A DNA stretch of 64,000 nucleotides from Clostridium sp. Marseille-P2415 (GTDB taxonomy: Bacteria > Bacillota > Clostridia > Lachnospirales > Lachnospiraceae). Location: the NCBI RefSeq assembly GCF_900155545.1, contig NZ_LT732526.1, positions 3,682,286 through 3,746,285 of the forward strand, in the 5' to 3' direction. The position numbers were made by a program, and so were the translations under genes. The notes under the pieces are model-generated. The model saw nothing but the letters and a program-made list of their open reading frames with translations, was not told where the DNA came from and searched no databases. Positions 52,979-61,334 of this stretch are shown here, one piece after another; within the stretch, counting starts at the first letter, position 1; every line of letters begins with the position of its first letter.

Positions 52979-55246
52979 ATGAATAACGAAGAGAAAAAAC
53001 GAAATGTGGTTTTTATCATTGCCATGGCACTGATGACAATGTATCTGGGCTGGCGTGTGGTATTTACCCTGCCTTTTCATCAAGGTGTACTGAATCTTGT
53101 ATTTGGCATATTGCTGATCGTTGCCGAAACAGTTACGGTATTTACTACCTTTGAGCTTTTCTATCAAAAGATGCGGATGAATAAATTTCATCTTGAATGC
53201 CCGGAAATACCGGATGAATGCTATCCTGATGTGGATGTTTTCATAGCGACCCATAACGAACCGGCAGACATCCTGTATAAAACAGTAAATGCATGTACGT
53301 TCATGACCTATCCGGACAAAAGAAAGGTACATATCTATATCTGCGATGACGGCAACCGGGAAGAGATCGCAGGATTGGCCAGGCAGTTCGGAGTCGGGTA
53401 TCTTGGGCTTGCAGACAATAAGAATGCAAAATCAGGTAATTTAAATAATGCTTTAAGCAGGACATCTTCACCGCTCATTGCGACCTTTGATGCGGACATG
53501 ATCCCCCAGCATACGTTTCTCATGAAAACGGTTCCTTATTTTCTGCTTCCAAGGTTCGTGAAAGAAAACGGGGAATGGAGGTTAAGAAAGGAAGAAGAGC
53601 TTGATAAGAAGTTAAAGATCGGATTGATTCAGACGCCTCAAAGCTTTTATAATCCGGATCTGTTCCAGTTCAATCTGTATGCAGAGGGAAACATCCCGAA
53701 TGAACAGGATTTCTTTTCCAAAGAAGTCAATACCATGAGAAATGCCTCCAATGCAGTTGCATATACCGGCAGCAATACGGTTATTGCAAGGGAAGCCATG
53801 GAGAAAATAGGTGGTTTTCCGTTAAAAACCATTACAGAGGATTTTGAGACAAGCATCCGGATACAAAAAGCCGGATACATCACCTATGCAACGGATGAGA
53901 TACAGGCGGCCGGGCTTGCCACAACTACCATAAAGAGCATGCTTAAACAGAGAGTGCGCTGGGCACGGGGCGTAATACAGAGTCTTCAGAATACCCATGC
54001 GGTTTATACTCCAAAGCTTCCTCTGCTTGCAAGGATTACATACTTAAACAGTTTTTTGTACTGGTGGTCCTTTTTTAACAGGCTGATCTTCATTCTTTCT
54101 CCGATCCTGTTTGCGCTGTTTGATTTTCAGATCGTTAACAGCCATTTCTGGGATGTGGTGGTGTTCTGGCTTCCGGCATACTTTTTTTACAGCATATCCA
54201 TGCGTTTTTTATCCGGCAATATCCGGAACCAGAGATGGAGTCAGATCATCGACACCATATTTATGCCATATTTGATCATCCCGGTGCTCCTTGAGACTTT
54301 TCATATACACCAGAGAACATTTAAGGTCACGGATAAAAAGAAAGAAACGGGCGGTATTGGTTTCGGTTTTGCCATCCCTCATGCCGTGTTACTGGCACTG
54401 TCCATTGCGGCTATGGTACGTTTTGTGAACGGGAAATACGGATGGGCATTGTTTTACAGCAGCATTATCATATTCTGGATCACTTATAATATGGTTGCAT
54501 TGTTCTATGCCATATTCTTCATGCTGGGAAGGCGTACATACAGAAGCAACGAGCGGATCAGGGCGGAGGAAGACATCAGGATCCGGTATAAGAAATTAAG
54601 TTATGAAGCAAAGACCTTAGATGTTTCCGAGAATGGATTAGCCTTTTGGTCCGGGAAACCGGTCTATCTTCCGGACAGCAATAACATACAGTTTGAGATC
54701 ACTACACCCTGTTATAAAGCCAGTCTTTTCGGCAGGATCGTCTATGTGAAAGAGCAGAGCGGGGGCTGGCGTTATTCCGCAGCCGTTCAGGCGGCAGATG
54801 ATGAAAACAGACGCCAGTATATGCAGGTCATATACGACAGGACGCATTCCCTGCCGAAGAAGATGGATCTCTGGATCACCGCTTATGACGATATGCTCAG
54901 AAATATAGTAAAACGCTTAAGGCGGCCATTTCCAGACAGGAGAAAAATGCCGAGAATCCGGCTGGGCAAACAGGTTGTATTTGCAAACGGAGCTGCCTGC
55001 AGGCTGATTGATTTTAATTACCGTTTTTTTTCCGTTTCTGATTTTGATACAAACGGAAGCCAGGATGACAAGTTCATTTATACGACGGAAAGCGGCATTC
55101 CGTTAATCCTGAAACGCACGGGAACGTACATACGGCATTCATCGGAAGAGCTTCTGTCAATTGTGAATTTAAATGACCTTATTAAAAGGAATCAAATCAA
55201 TCAGATTTTGGTTGATATAACAAATGCAAATGAAGATGAGGGTTAA
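52979..55246 (+). CDS. Cellulose synthase-like glycosyltransferase with PilZ domain
   Basis: Processive membrane GT2 of the BcsA type, 755 aa. Two N-terminal helices, then catalytic motifs DD (123-124), DAD (171-173), TED (286-288) and QRVRW (324-328), several membrane helices (~355-515), and a PilZ domain with RSNER (522-526) and DVSENG (548-553), i.e. RxxxR and DxSxxG, which bind c-di-GMP. A further ~130 residues after PilZ are unassigned. Polymer made is unknown; cellulose is only one option. No bcsB, bcsZ or diguanylate cyclase lies nearby. Confidence 0.92.
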   Translation: MNNEEKKRNVVFIIAMALMTMYLGWRVVFTLPFHQGVLNLVFGILLIVAETVTVFTTFELFYQKMRMNKFHLECPEIPDECYPDVDVFIATHNEPADILYKTVNACTFMTYPDKRKVHIYICDDGNREEIAGLARQFGVGYLGLADNKNAKSGNLNNALSRTSSPLIATFDADMIPQHTFLMKTVPYFLLPRFVKENGEWRLRKEEELDKKLKIGLIQTPQSFYNPDLFQFNLYAEGNIPNEQDFFSKEVNTMRNASNAVAYTGSNTVIAREAMEKIGGFPLKTITEDFETSIRIQKAGYITYATDEIQAAGLATTTIKSMLKQRVRWARGVIQSLQNTHAVYTPKLPLLARITYLNSFLYWWSFFNRLIFILSPILFALFDFQIVNSHFWDVVVFWLPAYFFYSISMRFLSGNIRNQRWSQIIDTIFMPYLIIPVLLETFHIHQRTFKVTDKKKETGGIGFGFAIPHAVLLALSIAAMVRFVNGKYGWALFYSSIIIFWITYNMVALFYAIFFMLGRRTYRSNERIRAEEDIRIRYKKLSYEAKTLDVSENGLAFWSGKPVYLPDSNNIQFEITTPCYKASLFGRIVYVKEQSGGWRYSAAVQAADDENRRQYMQVIYDRTHSLPKKMDLWITAYDDMLRNIVKRLRRPFPDRRKMPRIRLGKQVVFANGAACRLIDFNYRFFSVSDFDTNGSQDDKFIYTTESGIPLILKRTGTYIRHSSEELLSIVNLNDLIKRNQINQILVDITNANEDEG

Positions 55247-57124
55247 ATGATGAGCGTTATAATCCAGGTTATCACGGCGGTGCTGCTTCTGTGCTCCATA
55301 TCCGGCTATATGATGTTTACAAAGGCAAGGCTAAAGCTTCAGACAGAATTCATTCCTGTTTTTGTCTGTTCCTCCATTGGATGCGCAATGTACTTTTGCG
55401 GACTGGCGGGGTATCTGTTACCGGGGGCAGTGGCCGTGTTTGCTGCGGGTATCGTACTGTTCGTGTTATATCTGGCTGCTTTGATCAGGCGGAGAGCGTA
55501 TTTAAATTTCCGTATTTCCCTGTTTTTAGCAGCATTCGGGACCGGAAGCCTGTTCTTTTTTCACCAGCTCCTGGTCAGCAGGCTGATACATTATGATAAT
55601 TTTTCCCATTGGGCCATTGTTGTCAAGTACATGCTCAGTACCAATGCGTTTCCGGATGCGGCTTCTGCTCTGATTGATTTTAAAAATTATCCCCTGGGTT
55701 CTTCCTCGTTTATCTATTTTATCTGCCGTTTTGCCGGAAATTCCCAGGCAGTCATGCTGGCAGCCCAGGGATTTCTTATCTTTGCCTGTTTTTATGCCAT
55801 GTTCGGCGTAATTACGGAAAAGAAACGGTTTCTGCTGTATGCTTTTTTGGCTGCGGGCTGTTCCGTTCTGTCCATATTTAACATTACCATAAGGATCAGC
55901 AACCTGCTGGTTGACTTTCTGCTCCCCATATATACCCTTGTATTATTTGTGATGATATACAAATATCAAAGGGAGATAAAAAAGGCCTGTATCAGTATCA
56001 TACCGGTAGCGGGATTTTTAATGATAATAAAAAATACCGGAACAATATTTGCGGGAATCGGGCTGATTTATCTGGTTTATGTCTGGTTAAGGAACAGAGA
56101 TAAGCCCTTATGGAAAAACGGACTGGGAATCCTCCTCTCGATCGGTGCTGCTTTTATTCCCTGCCTGTTATGGGGGCTGCATGTGGCGGCCGAATTTAAG
56201 GGAGTAGAAAATAAGTTTGAAATTTCAGCGGATAGCATCCGGAACATTTACGGCGGGAAAAGCCCGGAAGAGATAGGACAGATCATCTCGTTGTTTGTCA
56301 AAACGGTATTCGATATCACCAGCCGTCCTGCCATGGGAGTGGCAGGCTTTCATATTGCTGCAATAACAGCCGGCATTCTTGCGGCCGTCCTGCTTAAGAA
56401 AAACTGGAATTTATGGAAAGCTCTGGCCGCTTTGGACACCGTCCTGATCGGTTACTATGTTGGGATACTTGGGCTTTATATTTTCTCCATGCCGCTTGAT
56501 GAGGCTACACGGTTAGCGGGATTTGAACGTTATGCGTCCAGCATTGTCGTCTTGTTTGCCGGAGGGCTCATCCTGTGTGCAACGGTGGATATTGAAAACT
56601 CGTTTTATTATAAGACCGGTGAGGTTCCTTCTTATCGGGCTTTTAAGACCGCAGAGAGTAAAGGCAGATATCAAAAAGGTATCATTCTTTTTACTGCTCT
56701 GGCCGTAACTCTGCTGATGTCAGAATACAACGGTATGAAAACCATTCAGCGTTCCTATAAAACGACCCTGCCTTACAAGGTATTCAAGGTTACAGGGGAC
56801 CGGTGGTATTCCGGAGGCAGGGTGGATGAAGCAAGGTACTTATTTTACGCATCGGATGCTGACGGCCAGGTAACGGATTATTATCTGCAGTACATTGGAA
56901 AATATATGCTTTATGCGCCGAACGTAGACGGCATTTGTGCTTTTTATGAGGATAACCTGATTCATCTGTTAATCAGTTATGATTACCTTGTTATAGTTGA
57001 AAGCGATGCAGAGGCAAAATATCTGATGAAAAAGTATTTTGGCGTTTCCGGGCAGGAAGGGATTTATAAAATCATTCATTCCGGCGGGGAGCTGGCCGTT
57101 GAGCCGGATGCACCCGTGGGTTAA
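55247..57124 (+). CDS. Polytopic membrane protein, probable GT-C-type glycosyltransferase
   Basis: 625 residues with about 12 membrane helices in the first 470 residues and a soluble C-terminal part. IHYDNFSHWAIVVKYML near residue 115 resembles the acidic first-loop motif (Asp followed by His-Trp) of lipid-phosphate-dependent GT-C transferases. It would fit using the lipid-linked sugar made by the first gene to decorate the polymer from the second. Starts right at the stop of the synthase gene. Family not firmly recognised. Confidence 0.72.
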   Translation: MMSVIIQVITAVLLLCSISGYMMFTKARLKLQTEFIPVFVCSSIGCAMYFCGLAGYLLPGAVAVFAAGIVLFVLYLAALIRRRAYLNFRISLFLAAFGTGSLFFFHQLLVSRLIHYDNFSHWAIVVKYMLSTNAFPDAASALIDFKNYPLGSSSFIYFICRFAGNSQAVMLAAQGFLIFACFYAMFGVITEKKRFLLYAFLAAGCSVLSIFNITIRISNLLVDFLLPIYTLVLFVMIYKYQREIKKACISIIPVAGFLMIIKNTGTIFAGIGLIYLVYVWLRNRDKPLWKNGLGILLSIGAAFIPCLLWGLHVAAEFKGVENKFEISADSIRNIYGGKSPEEIGQIISLFVKTVFDITSRPAMGVAGFHIAAITAGILAAVLLKKNWNLWKALAALDTVLIGYYVGILGLYIFSMPLDEATRLAGFERYASSIVVLFAGGLILCATVDIENSFYYKTGEVPSYRAFKTAESKGRYQKGIILFTALAVTLLMSEYNGMKTIQRSYKTTLPYKVFKVTGDRWYSGGRVDEARYLFYASDADGQVTDYYLQYIGKYMLYAPNVDGICAFYEDNLIHLLISYDYLVIVESDAEAKYLMKKYFGVSGQEGIYKIIHSGGELAVEPDAPVG

Positions 57125-57252
57125 GGTCGCAAAAAGTAAATTTCTATGTTATACTGCCTGTATGAGTACATGGAAATCAAAGACCATATCCATTATATGG
57201 CAGAAACAAAACAGTATGCCTTTTTTAAATTACTACGGGAGGTGCGGCTGGA

Positions 57253-58104
57253 ATGGAACGATTAACAAAAGTACAGATGCAGTATCTGATGTCATGGATA
57301 CAGGAGGAAGGGAAGAAACGGTCTTTTTATCATCTTGCCCTGATGCACGGTGTTGCCAAGTCTACGGTCCAGAGGACCATGAACGTTTTGGTTGGCAGGG
57401 GATACTTAACAGAGGAATATAAGCTGACAGAAGAGGGAAGGCGTTATATGGCCTGGTATGTACCTCGGCATCAGTCACTGGTCAACTGGCTCTGCCTGCA
57501 TGAGATCGAGCCCTCCATGGCAAAGTCTACGGCTCATGCATGGCTTGCAGATACAGAAGATCCGGTTATCGATATGCTGCTAAAGAATTGCCTGATCTGC
57601 AGCATCTGCAAAAAGGCGGCTTCTGAAGCCAGGGAAAGGATACTAAAGAATATTGATTTGTCTGAGCACATTCCAACCGGCGTATATGAGGTGGGAGTAA
57701 GCTTTTTTAAGGATGGAGCGGATACTCCGGGCAGGGAGCATTCCATGGCGGATGAAGCCTTTGAGAAGCCGGCCCGTCTGATTATTTCAGAGGAAGACAG
57801 CTATGTGGAGCTAAAGCGGATCAGGGTCGTCCGCCTATCCTATAAAGGAACCGATCTGGTAAGCGGAAAGCTGAAATCCATGGATTATGTGGTGAATGGG
57901 GAGAAGGAAAAGGCACAGATCGACGGCGAGACAGTTCGGATTCCCAGCCGCCATATTCAGTGGTATTGCTCAGACAATGAACTGGATTTGTGGGGACAGC
58001 TGCAGGTCTTAGTAACCTGTACCGCCGGAATCTGCCATATGCCAAAGCGTACGGCTCTTCTTCGGGTTCAGTTTAACCAGATTGCCGGGGGCTCAAACCG
58101 ATAA
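57253..58104 (+). CDS. DtxR/MntR-like metalloregulator with extended C-terminal domain
   Basis: Residues ~5-60 form a winged HTH (GVAKSTVQRTMNVLVGRGYL), followed by a DtxR-like dimerisation pattern: LTEEGRRYMAWYVPRHQSLVNWL ... AWLADTEDPVIDMLL, with a conserved-looking His and several acidic residues and Cys (CLICSICKK). The remaining ~150 residues do not resemble the SH3-like domain of DtxR and are unassigned. 283 aa. GGGAGG at 57237-57242 supports ATG 57253. It stands directly before the heme operon, whose leader has DtxR-like palindromes. Confidence 0.7.
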   Translation: MERLTKVQMQYLMSWIQEEGKKRSFYHLALMHGVAKSTVQRTMNVLVGRGYLTEEYKLTEEGRRYMAWYVPRHQSLVNWLCLHEIEPSMAKSTAHAWLADTEDPVIDMLLKNCLICSICKKAASEARERILKNIDLSEHIPTGVYEVGVSFFKDGADTPGREHSMADEAFEKPARLIISEEDSYVELKRIRVVRLSYKGTDLVSGKLKSMDYVVNGEKEKAQIDGETVRIPSRHIQWYCSDNELDLWGQLQVLVTCTAGICHMPKRTALLRVQFNQIAGGSNR

Positions 58105-58125
58105 GATTTCCCGATAATGACAAAG

Positions 58126-58149
58126 TCGTATGACAGTATGCACACAATG
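58126..58149 (+). repeat. Direct repeat copy 1 upstream of heme operon
   Basis: A 24-base element (TCGTATGACAGTATG followed by CACACAATG). It matches copy 2 at 58237-58260 in 22 of 24 positions; the spacing from start to start is 111 bases. Both lie between the DtxR-like gene and the heme operon promoter. Confidence 0.7.
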
Positions 58150-58236
58150 CTTTTGGGAAGGAAAATGTTGGAATTAAAAGGCATTTGCCCAAAATATGGA
58201 AAAACAAATGAGAGTTATTGATCAATTAATCGGAAA

Positions 58237-58260
58237 TCGTACGATAGTATGCACACAATG
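58237..58260 (+). repeat. Direct repeat copy 2 upstream of heme operon
   Basis: TCGTACGATAGTATG followed by CACACAATG, 22 of 24 positions identical with copy 1. It begins with the 8-bp palindrome TCGTACGA and ends 17 bases before the -35 box at 58278, a position suited to an activator or a second repressor site. Confidence 0.7.
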
Positions 58261-58277
58261 TTAAAAAAACAGAGCGC

Positions 58278-58307
58278 TTGACAATTGATTTTAAGTATGA
58301 TTATAAT
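58278..58307 (+). promoter_or_regulatory. Heme operon promoter
   Basis: TTGACA (58278-58283), 18 bases, TATAAT (58302-58307), both perfect hexamers. It implies strong transcription when not repressed, and a leader of about 150 bases before the sortase gene. Confidence 0.75.
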
Positions 58308-58315
58308 GCAGATAA

Positions 58316-58327
58316 GTTAAGTCTAAC
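58316..58327 (+). promoter_or_regulatory. DtxR-like half-palindrome at the transcription start
   Basis: GTTA-AGTC-TAAC, just downstream of the -10 box. With flanking bases it resembles one DtxR/IdeR-type site (TTAGGTTAG-CTAACCTAA family). A bound regulator here would block transcription. Confidence 0.45.
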
Positions 58328-58408
58328 CAATTTACATAGAATGTTAATAGATTTTAACGATAAAAGACCACCATGAAAGTTGATCCGGTGGTTATATATA
58401 AAGAAATG

Positions 58409-58426
58409 GGTTAGTTATAACTAACC
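58409..58426 (+). promoter_or_regulatory. DtxR-like 18-bp palindrome in the heme operon leader
   Basis: GGTTAGTTATAACTAACC is a perfect palindrome whose arms GGTTAG / CTAACC are the same as those of the DtxR/IdeR consensus, with a wider AT centre. It lies 40 bases before the sortase start. Together with the DtxR-like gene upstream it points to iron- or heme-dependent repression. Confidence 0.6.
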
Positions 58427-58465
58427 ATTATATCTGGAGCTTTAAAGGAGGGAAATGGAAAGGAT

Positions 58466-59272
58466 ATGATGCTGGATCAGCAAAAGCTTCGAAAACTTAT
58501 AAAAGATTGGAACAGGGGGAAATACAAGCGTACCGTTAAACGGATCTGCATCGGAGTGGCCGCTGTATGCACCGTATTGCTTGGTTCCTATTACATGCAG
58601 GGCAAAAAGGCGGAGGAAGACATAAGCCGTCTGAGGGATATGAAAATCAGTGCAATGAATATGGCGGGGGATGACAGCGAAGCCATTATCATGTCAGACA
58701 GGAAGGTCCTTGGCGGCTATAAGGATCTGTTTCTTCAGAATCCGGATCTGGTCGGCTGGCTGACCATTGACGGCACAAAGATAGATTATCCGGTGATGTG
58801 GACTCCTGAGAATCCGGAATATTACAGCCAGAGAGGGTTTGACAAAGAAGAAAGCAGGAATGGGCTGCTTTTCCTTGACGGAGCTTCTAACATCAATGAA
58901 AGCGGAGGGAACTTAATCATTTATGGACATAACATGAAAAACGGTTCCATGTTTGCCGATCTTCTTAAATATCAAAAGGAATCTTATTGGGAAAAGCACA
59001 GGACAATTCAGCTTGATACGCTTTATGAGACCCGCATTTATGAAGTAGCGGCAGTGGTAAGGACCAATGATTTTGAACAGCTTCCTTACGAATTTACCCG
59101 GCCTTCCGAAACAGAGGCATATAAGGCGATAGAACGGATGAAGGCCAATGCGCTTTATGAAACAGAGGTGGATATGGAATATGGCGATGACTTCCTGACT
59201 CTTTCCACCTGTGATTATAGCGAAGAAAACGGGAGAATGGTAGTGATGGCGCGGAGGGTTCAGGAAAGGTGA
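58466..59272 (+). CDS. srtB: Class B sortase
   Basis: Membrane-anchored transpeptidase (N-terminal helix ~25-42) that attaches surface proteins to peptidoglycan. Catalytic His155 in IIYGHNMKNG, Cys249 in LTLSTCDY and Arg257 in NGRMVVMARR; YPVMWTPENPEYYSQRGF is typical of class B. 268 aa. SrtB genes commonly sit in heme-iron loci. A strong AGGAGG before it at 58447 is followed by a four-codon frame (M-E-R-I-stop) that ends in the sortase start, possibly a tiny coupling cistron. Stop overlaps the next start. Confidence 0.93.
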   Translation: MMLDQQKLRKLIKDWNRGKYKRTVKRICIGVAAVCTVLLGSYYMQGKKAEEDISRLRDMKISAMNMAGDDSEAIIMSDRKVLGGYKDLFLQNPDLVGWLTIDGTKIDYPVMWTPENPEYYSQRGFDKEESRNGLLFLDGASNINESGGNLIIYGHNMKNGSMFADLLKYQKESYWEKHRTIQLDTLYETRIYEVAAVVRTNDFEQLPYEFTRPSETEAYKAIERMKANALYETEVDMEYGDDFLTLSTCDYSEENGRMVVMARRVQER

Positions 59273-60429
59273 GGAGATTGTTTGGTTTGAAGAAAAAAGC
59301 CGGGAAGGCGGGAAACAGGCTGCCTGCGGCAGTTATGGCAGTTGCGCTGGGGATTGTGATGGCAGCCGGACAGGCCATGACTGCCATGGCATTGGAGACA
59401 GGAACTTATCTGGTTACAGTAAAGCCCAGTTATAGAAATCCGGCAACCGGAGCCATAGATGATCCTGGAAACAATGAGGCCATTGGCCAGGGGATGACGG
59501 AGCGGATGTGCGGTTCCACCGGTCTGCTGGAGGTGGATGATTCCGGGCGGATGCACTTAACGGTCCGTTATTACCTGTCCCAGTTTATTAAAAACGTCAG
59601 CTTTGAGGAAGATATGCAGGGCTCGTTTACAGCTCTGCCCCATGAAGAAATGCAGACCAGGGCAGCAGTGGAAGGAGCATCGGATTTAGAGGAAAAATAC
59701 GGCTATACAGATTACCGTATTCCCATAAACAGCATGGACTCCGTATTCCGGGGAAAGGCGTACATTGACGCAATGGGACGTGATGTGGTTTATTTCTTTA
59801 CCTTTTCCGATCCTGTACAGGGGAGTGGGGATTTTAAAGTAAGCGCATCCCGGACATGGGATCCTGCGGCTCCTGAAACACAAGGGGCAGAGACACAGGG
59901 AGGAACGGCAGAACCGGATGAAGCTTCGTATGCAGAGGCGGCAGCTGAAGAAGGAGGGGAAAGCCGGGAGGCAGAGGCTTCCGGCGGCAACGGAAGCGGA
60001 CGTAGAGATGACCCGGTAACAGGTATCCCCGAGAAACCGTCCGGCCAAACTTCGTCCGGCGTATCATCCTTGCCGGCAGAACAGGAGCCGGACGGTCAGG
60101 GGGAGGATTTCAGCCTGGATACCAGATATGACTTATCGGCGGTTCCGGTAAAGGAGGCCAGGAAACTGGTTGACCCCATGCTTGAGAAAGCAACCGGTAT
60201 TACAGGAAGTACCTATAAGCGTGATATCGGGACATCCGCATCTTCTATGGGAACAAAGGATGAAGGAAGCAATGGAAACAGGACGGTTATGATCGCATTG
60301 CTTGCTGCAGCGTTTCTCCTGCTTCTGCAGTATGCAGTCTCTGCTCTTAGAAGAGATGGAGGAAAAAAGGCTTCTCTGGGGCGGTATCCGGAAAATGTGG
60401 GAAAAAGTGAGCGCGGAGGCAGAGCATGA
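59269..60429 (+). CDS. Surface heme-binding protein, Shp/HBD-type domain, C-terminal membrane anchor
   Basis: Signal peptide (ends near AMTAMA), then one ~140-residue domain (about 42-185) resembling the streptococcal Shp heme-binding domain: GTYLVTVKPSYRNPATGAIDD, IGQGMTERM, then GLLEVDDSGRMHLTVRYYL. A long low-complexity Glu/Ala/Ser/Pro region follows, and a C-terminal helix (~340-358) with a basic tail. No clear NPxTN- or LPxTG-type sorting signal precedes the helix, so it seems membrane-anchored rather than a sortase substrate. Start is GTG 59269, overlapping the sortase stop. Confidence 0.78.
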   Translation: MRRLFGLKKKAGKAGNRLPAAVMAVALGIVMAAGQAMTAMALETGTYLVTVKPSYRNPATGAIDDPGNNEAIGQGMTERMCGSTGLLEVDDSGRMHLTVRYYLSQFIKNVSFEEDMQGSFTALPHEEMQTRAAVEGASDLEEKYGYTDYRIPINSMDSVFRGKAYIDAMGRDVVYFFTFSDPVQGSGDFKVSASRTWDPAAPETQGAETQGGTAEPDEASYAEAAAEEGGESREAEASGGNGSGRRDDPVTGIPEKPSGQTSSGVSSLPAEQEPDGQGEDFSLDTRYDLSAVPVKEARKLVDPMLEKATGITGSTYKRDIGTSASSMGTKDEGSNGNRTVMIALLAAAFLLLLQYAVSALRRDGGKKASLGRYPENVGKSERGGRA

Positions 60430-61334
60430 GAAAACATTTGAAACGAGTCACATGGGGAATATTGTCCGCTTTTCTCATCCTGGCAGTTACCGGATGCGGG
60501 GTCCGGAGTAAAGCGGGCATAACTGGTATGAAGGCGGCGGATGGCGGACCGGTTCGGGTCGTAGCAACCTCTCCTGCAGTGGTGGATATCATGGCGAGAC
60601 TGGATATGGATCTGGTGGGAGTGCCAACATCCACGCTGTCCGTGATCCCGGCCAGATATGAAGATGCAGTCAGAGTGGGGACAGCCATGGGACCTGATAT
60701 GGAGATCATCAAAACCTTAAATCCCGATTATGTCATAGGCCCGGCTTCCCTCCAGACGGATATGGAACCAAAGCTGGAAGCGGCCGGACTTTCCGGGATA
60801 TTTTTAAATCTGGAAAGCGTGGAAGGGCTGTATAAAAGCGTGGAACAGCTGGGAGAGCTGTTTGGAAAGCAAAAGGAAGCAGATGCGCTGACCGATGAGT
60901 TCGCGGCATTTTATTATGAATACAGCAAGGGAACGGAAGACAGGGAAGGGCCCACTGTACTGGTTCTTATGGGACTGCCCGGTTCCTACGTGGTGGCAAC
61001 CGGACAGAGCTATGTAGGAAGCCTGGTGAGGCTGGCAGGCGGGGTCAATGTGTACGAGGATGAGGAGAAAGACTTTATCACTGCCAATACGGAGGATATG
61101 CAGGACAGGGATCCGGATATTATCTTAAGGGCTGCCCATGCATTGCCGGAGGATGTGGTTTCCATGTTCCGTGAGGAGTTTGAAACCAACGATATATGGA
61201 AGCATTTCAGAGCGGTGGAGAATGAGAGGGTATATGACCTGCCCTATGATCAATTCGGCATGAGTGCCAGGTTCAATTTTCCTTCTGCCCTTGATACACT
61301 GCAGCCGATGCTTTACGGGGAGGATGAGGAATGA
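60426..61334 (+). CDS. isdE: IsdE-like heme ABC transporter lipoprotein
   Basis: Heme-binding lipoprotein with lipobox VTGC (Cys24). Met88 in VGTAMGPDMEIIK and His238 in RAAHALPED are spaced like the heme ligands of Staphylococcus IsdE (Met78 and His229, 151 apart; here 150). GLPGSYVVATGQSYVGSLVRLAGG is close to the IsdE family signature. 302 aa. It overlaps the genes on both sides by four bases. Confidence 0.9.
   Translation: MRKHLKRVTWGILSAFLILAVTGCGVRSKAGITGMKAADGGPVRVVATSPAVVDIMARLDMDLVGVPTSTLSVIPARYEDAVRVGTAMGPDMEIIKTLNPDYVIGPASLQTDMEPKLEAAGLSGIFLNLESVEGLYKSVEQLGELFGKQKEADALTDEFAAFYYEYSKGTEDREGPTVLVLMGLPGSYVVATGQSYVGSLVRLAGGVNVYEDEEKDFITANTEDMQDRDPDIILRAAHALPEDVVSMFREEFETNDIWKHFRAVENERVYDLPYDQFGMSARFNFPSALDTLQPMLYGEDEE

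Noticed and set aside
59269-60429. LPxTG or NPxTN sorting signal in the Shp-like protein
   Set aside because: No such motif precedes the C-terminal helix; DDPVTG occurs about 100 residues too early.
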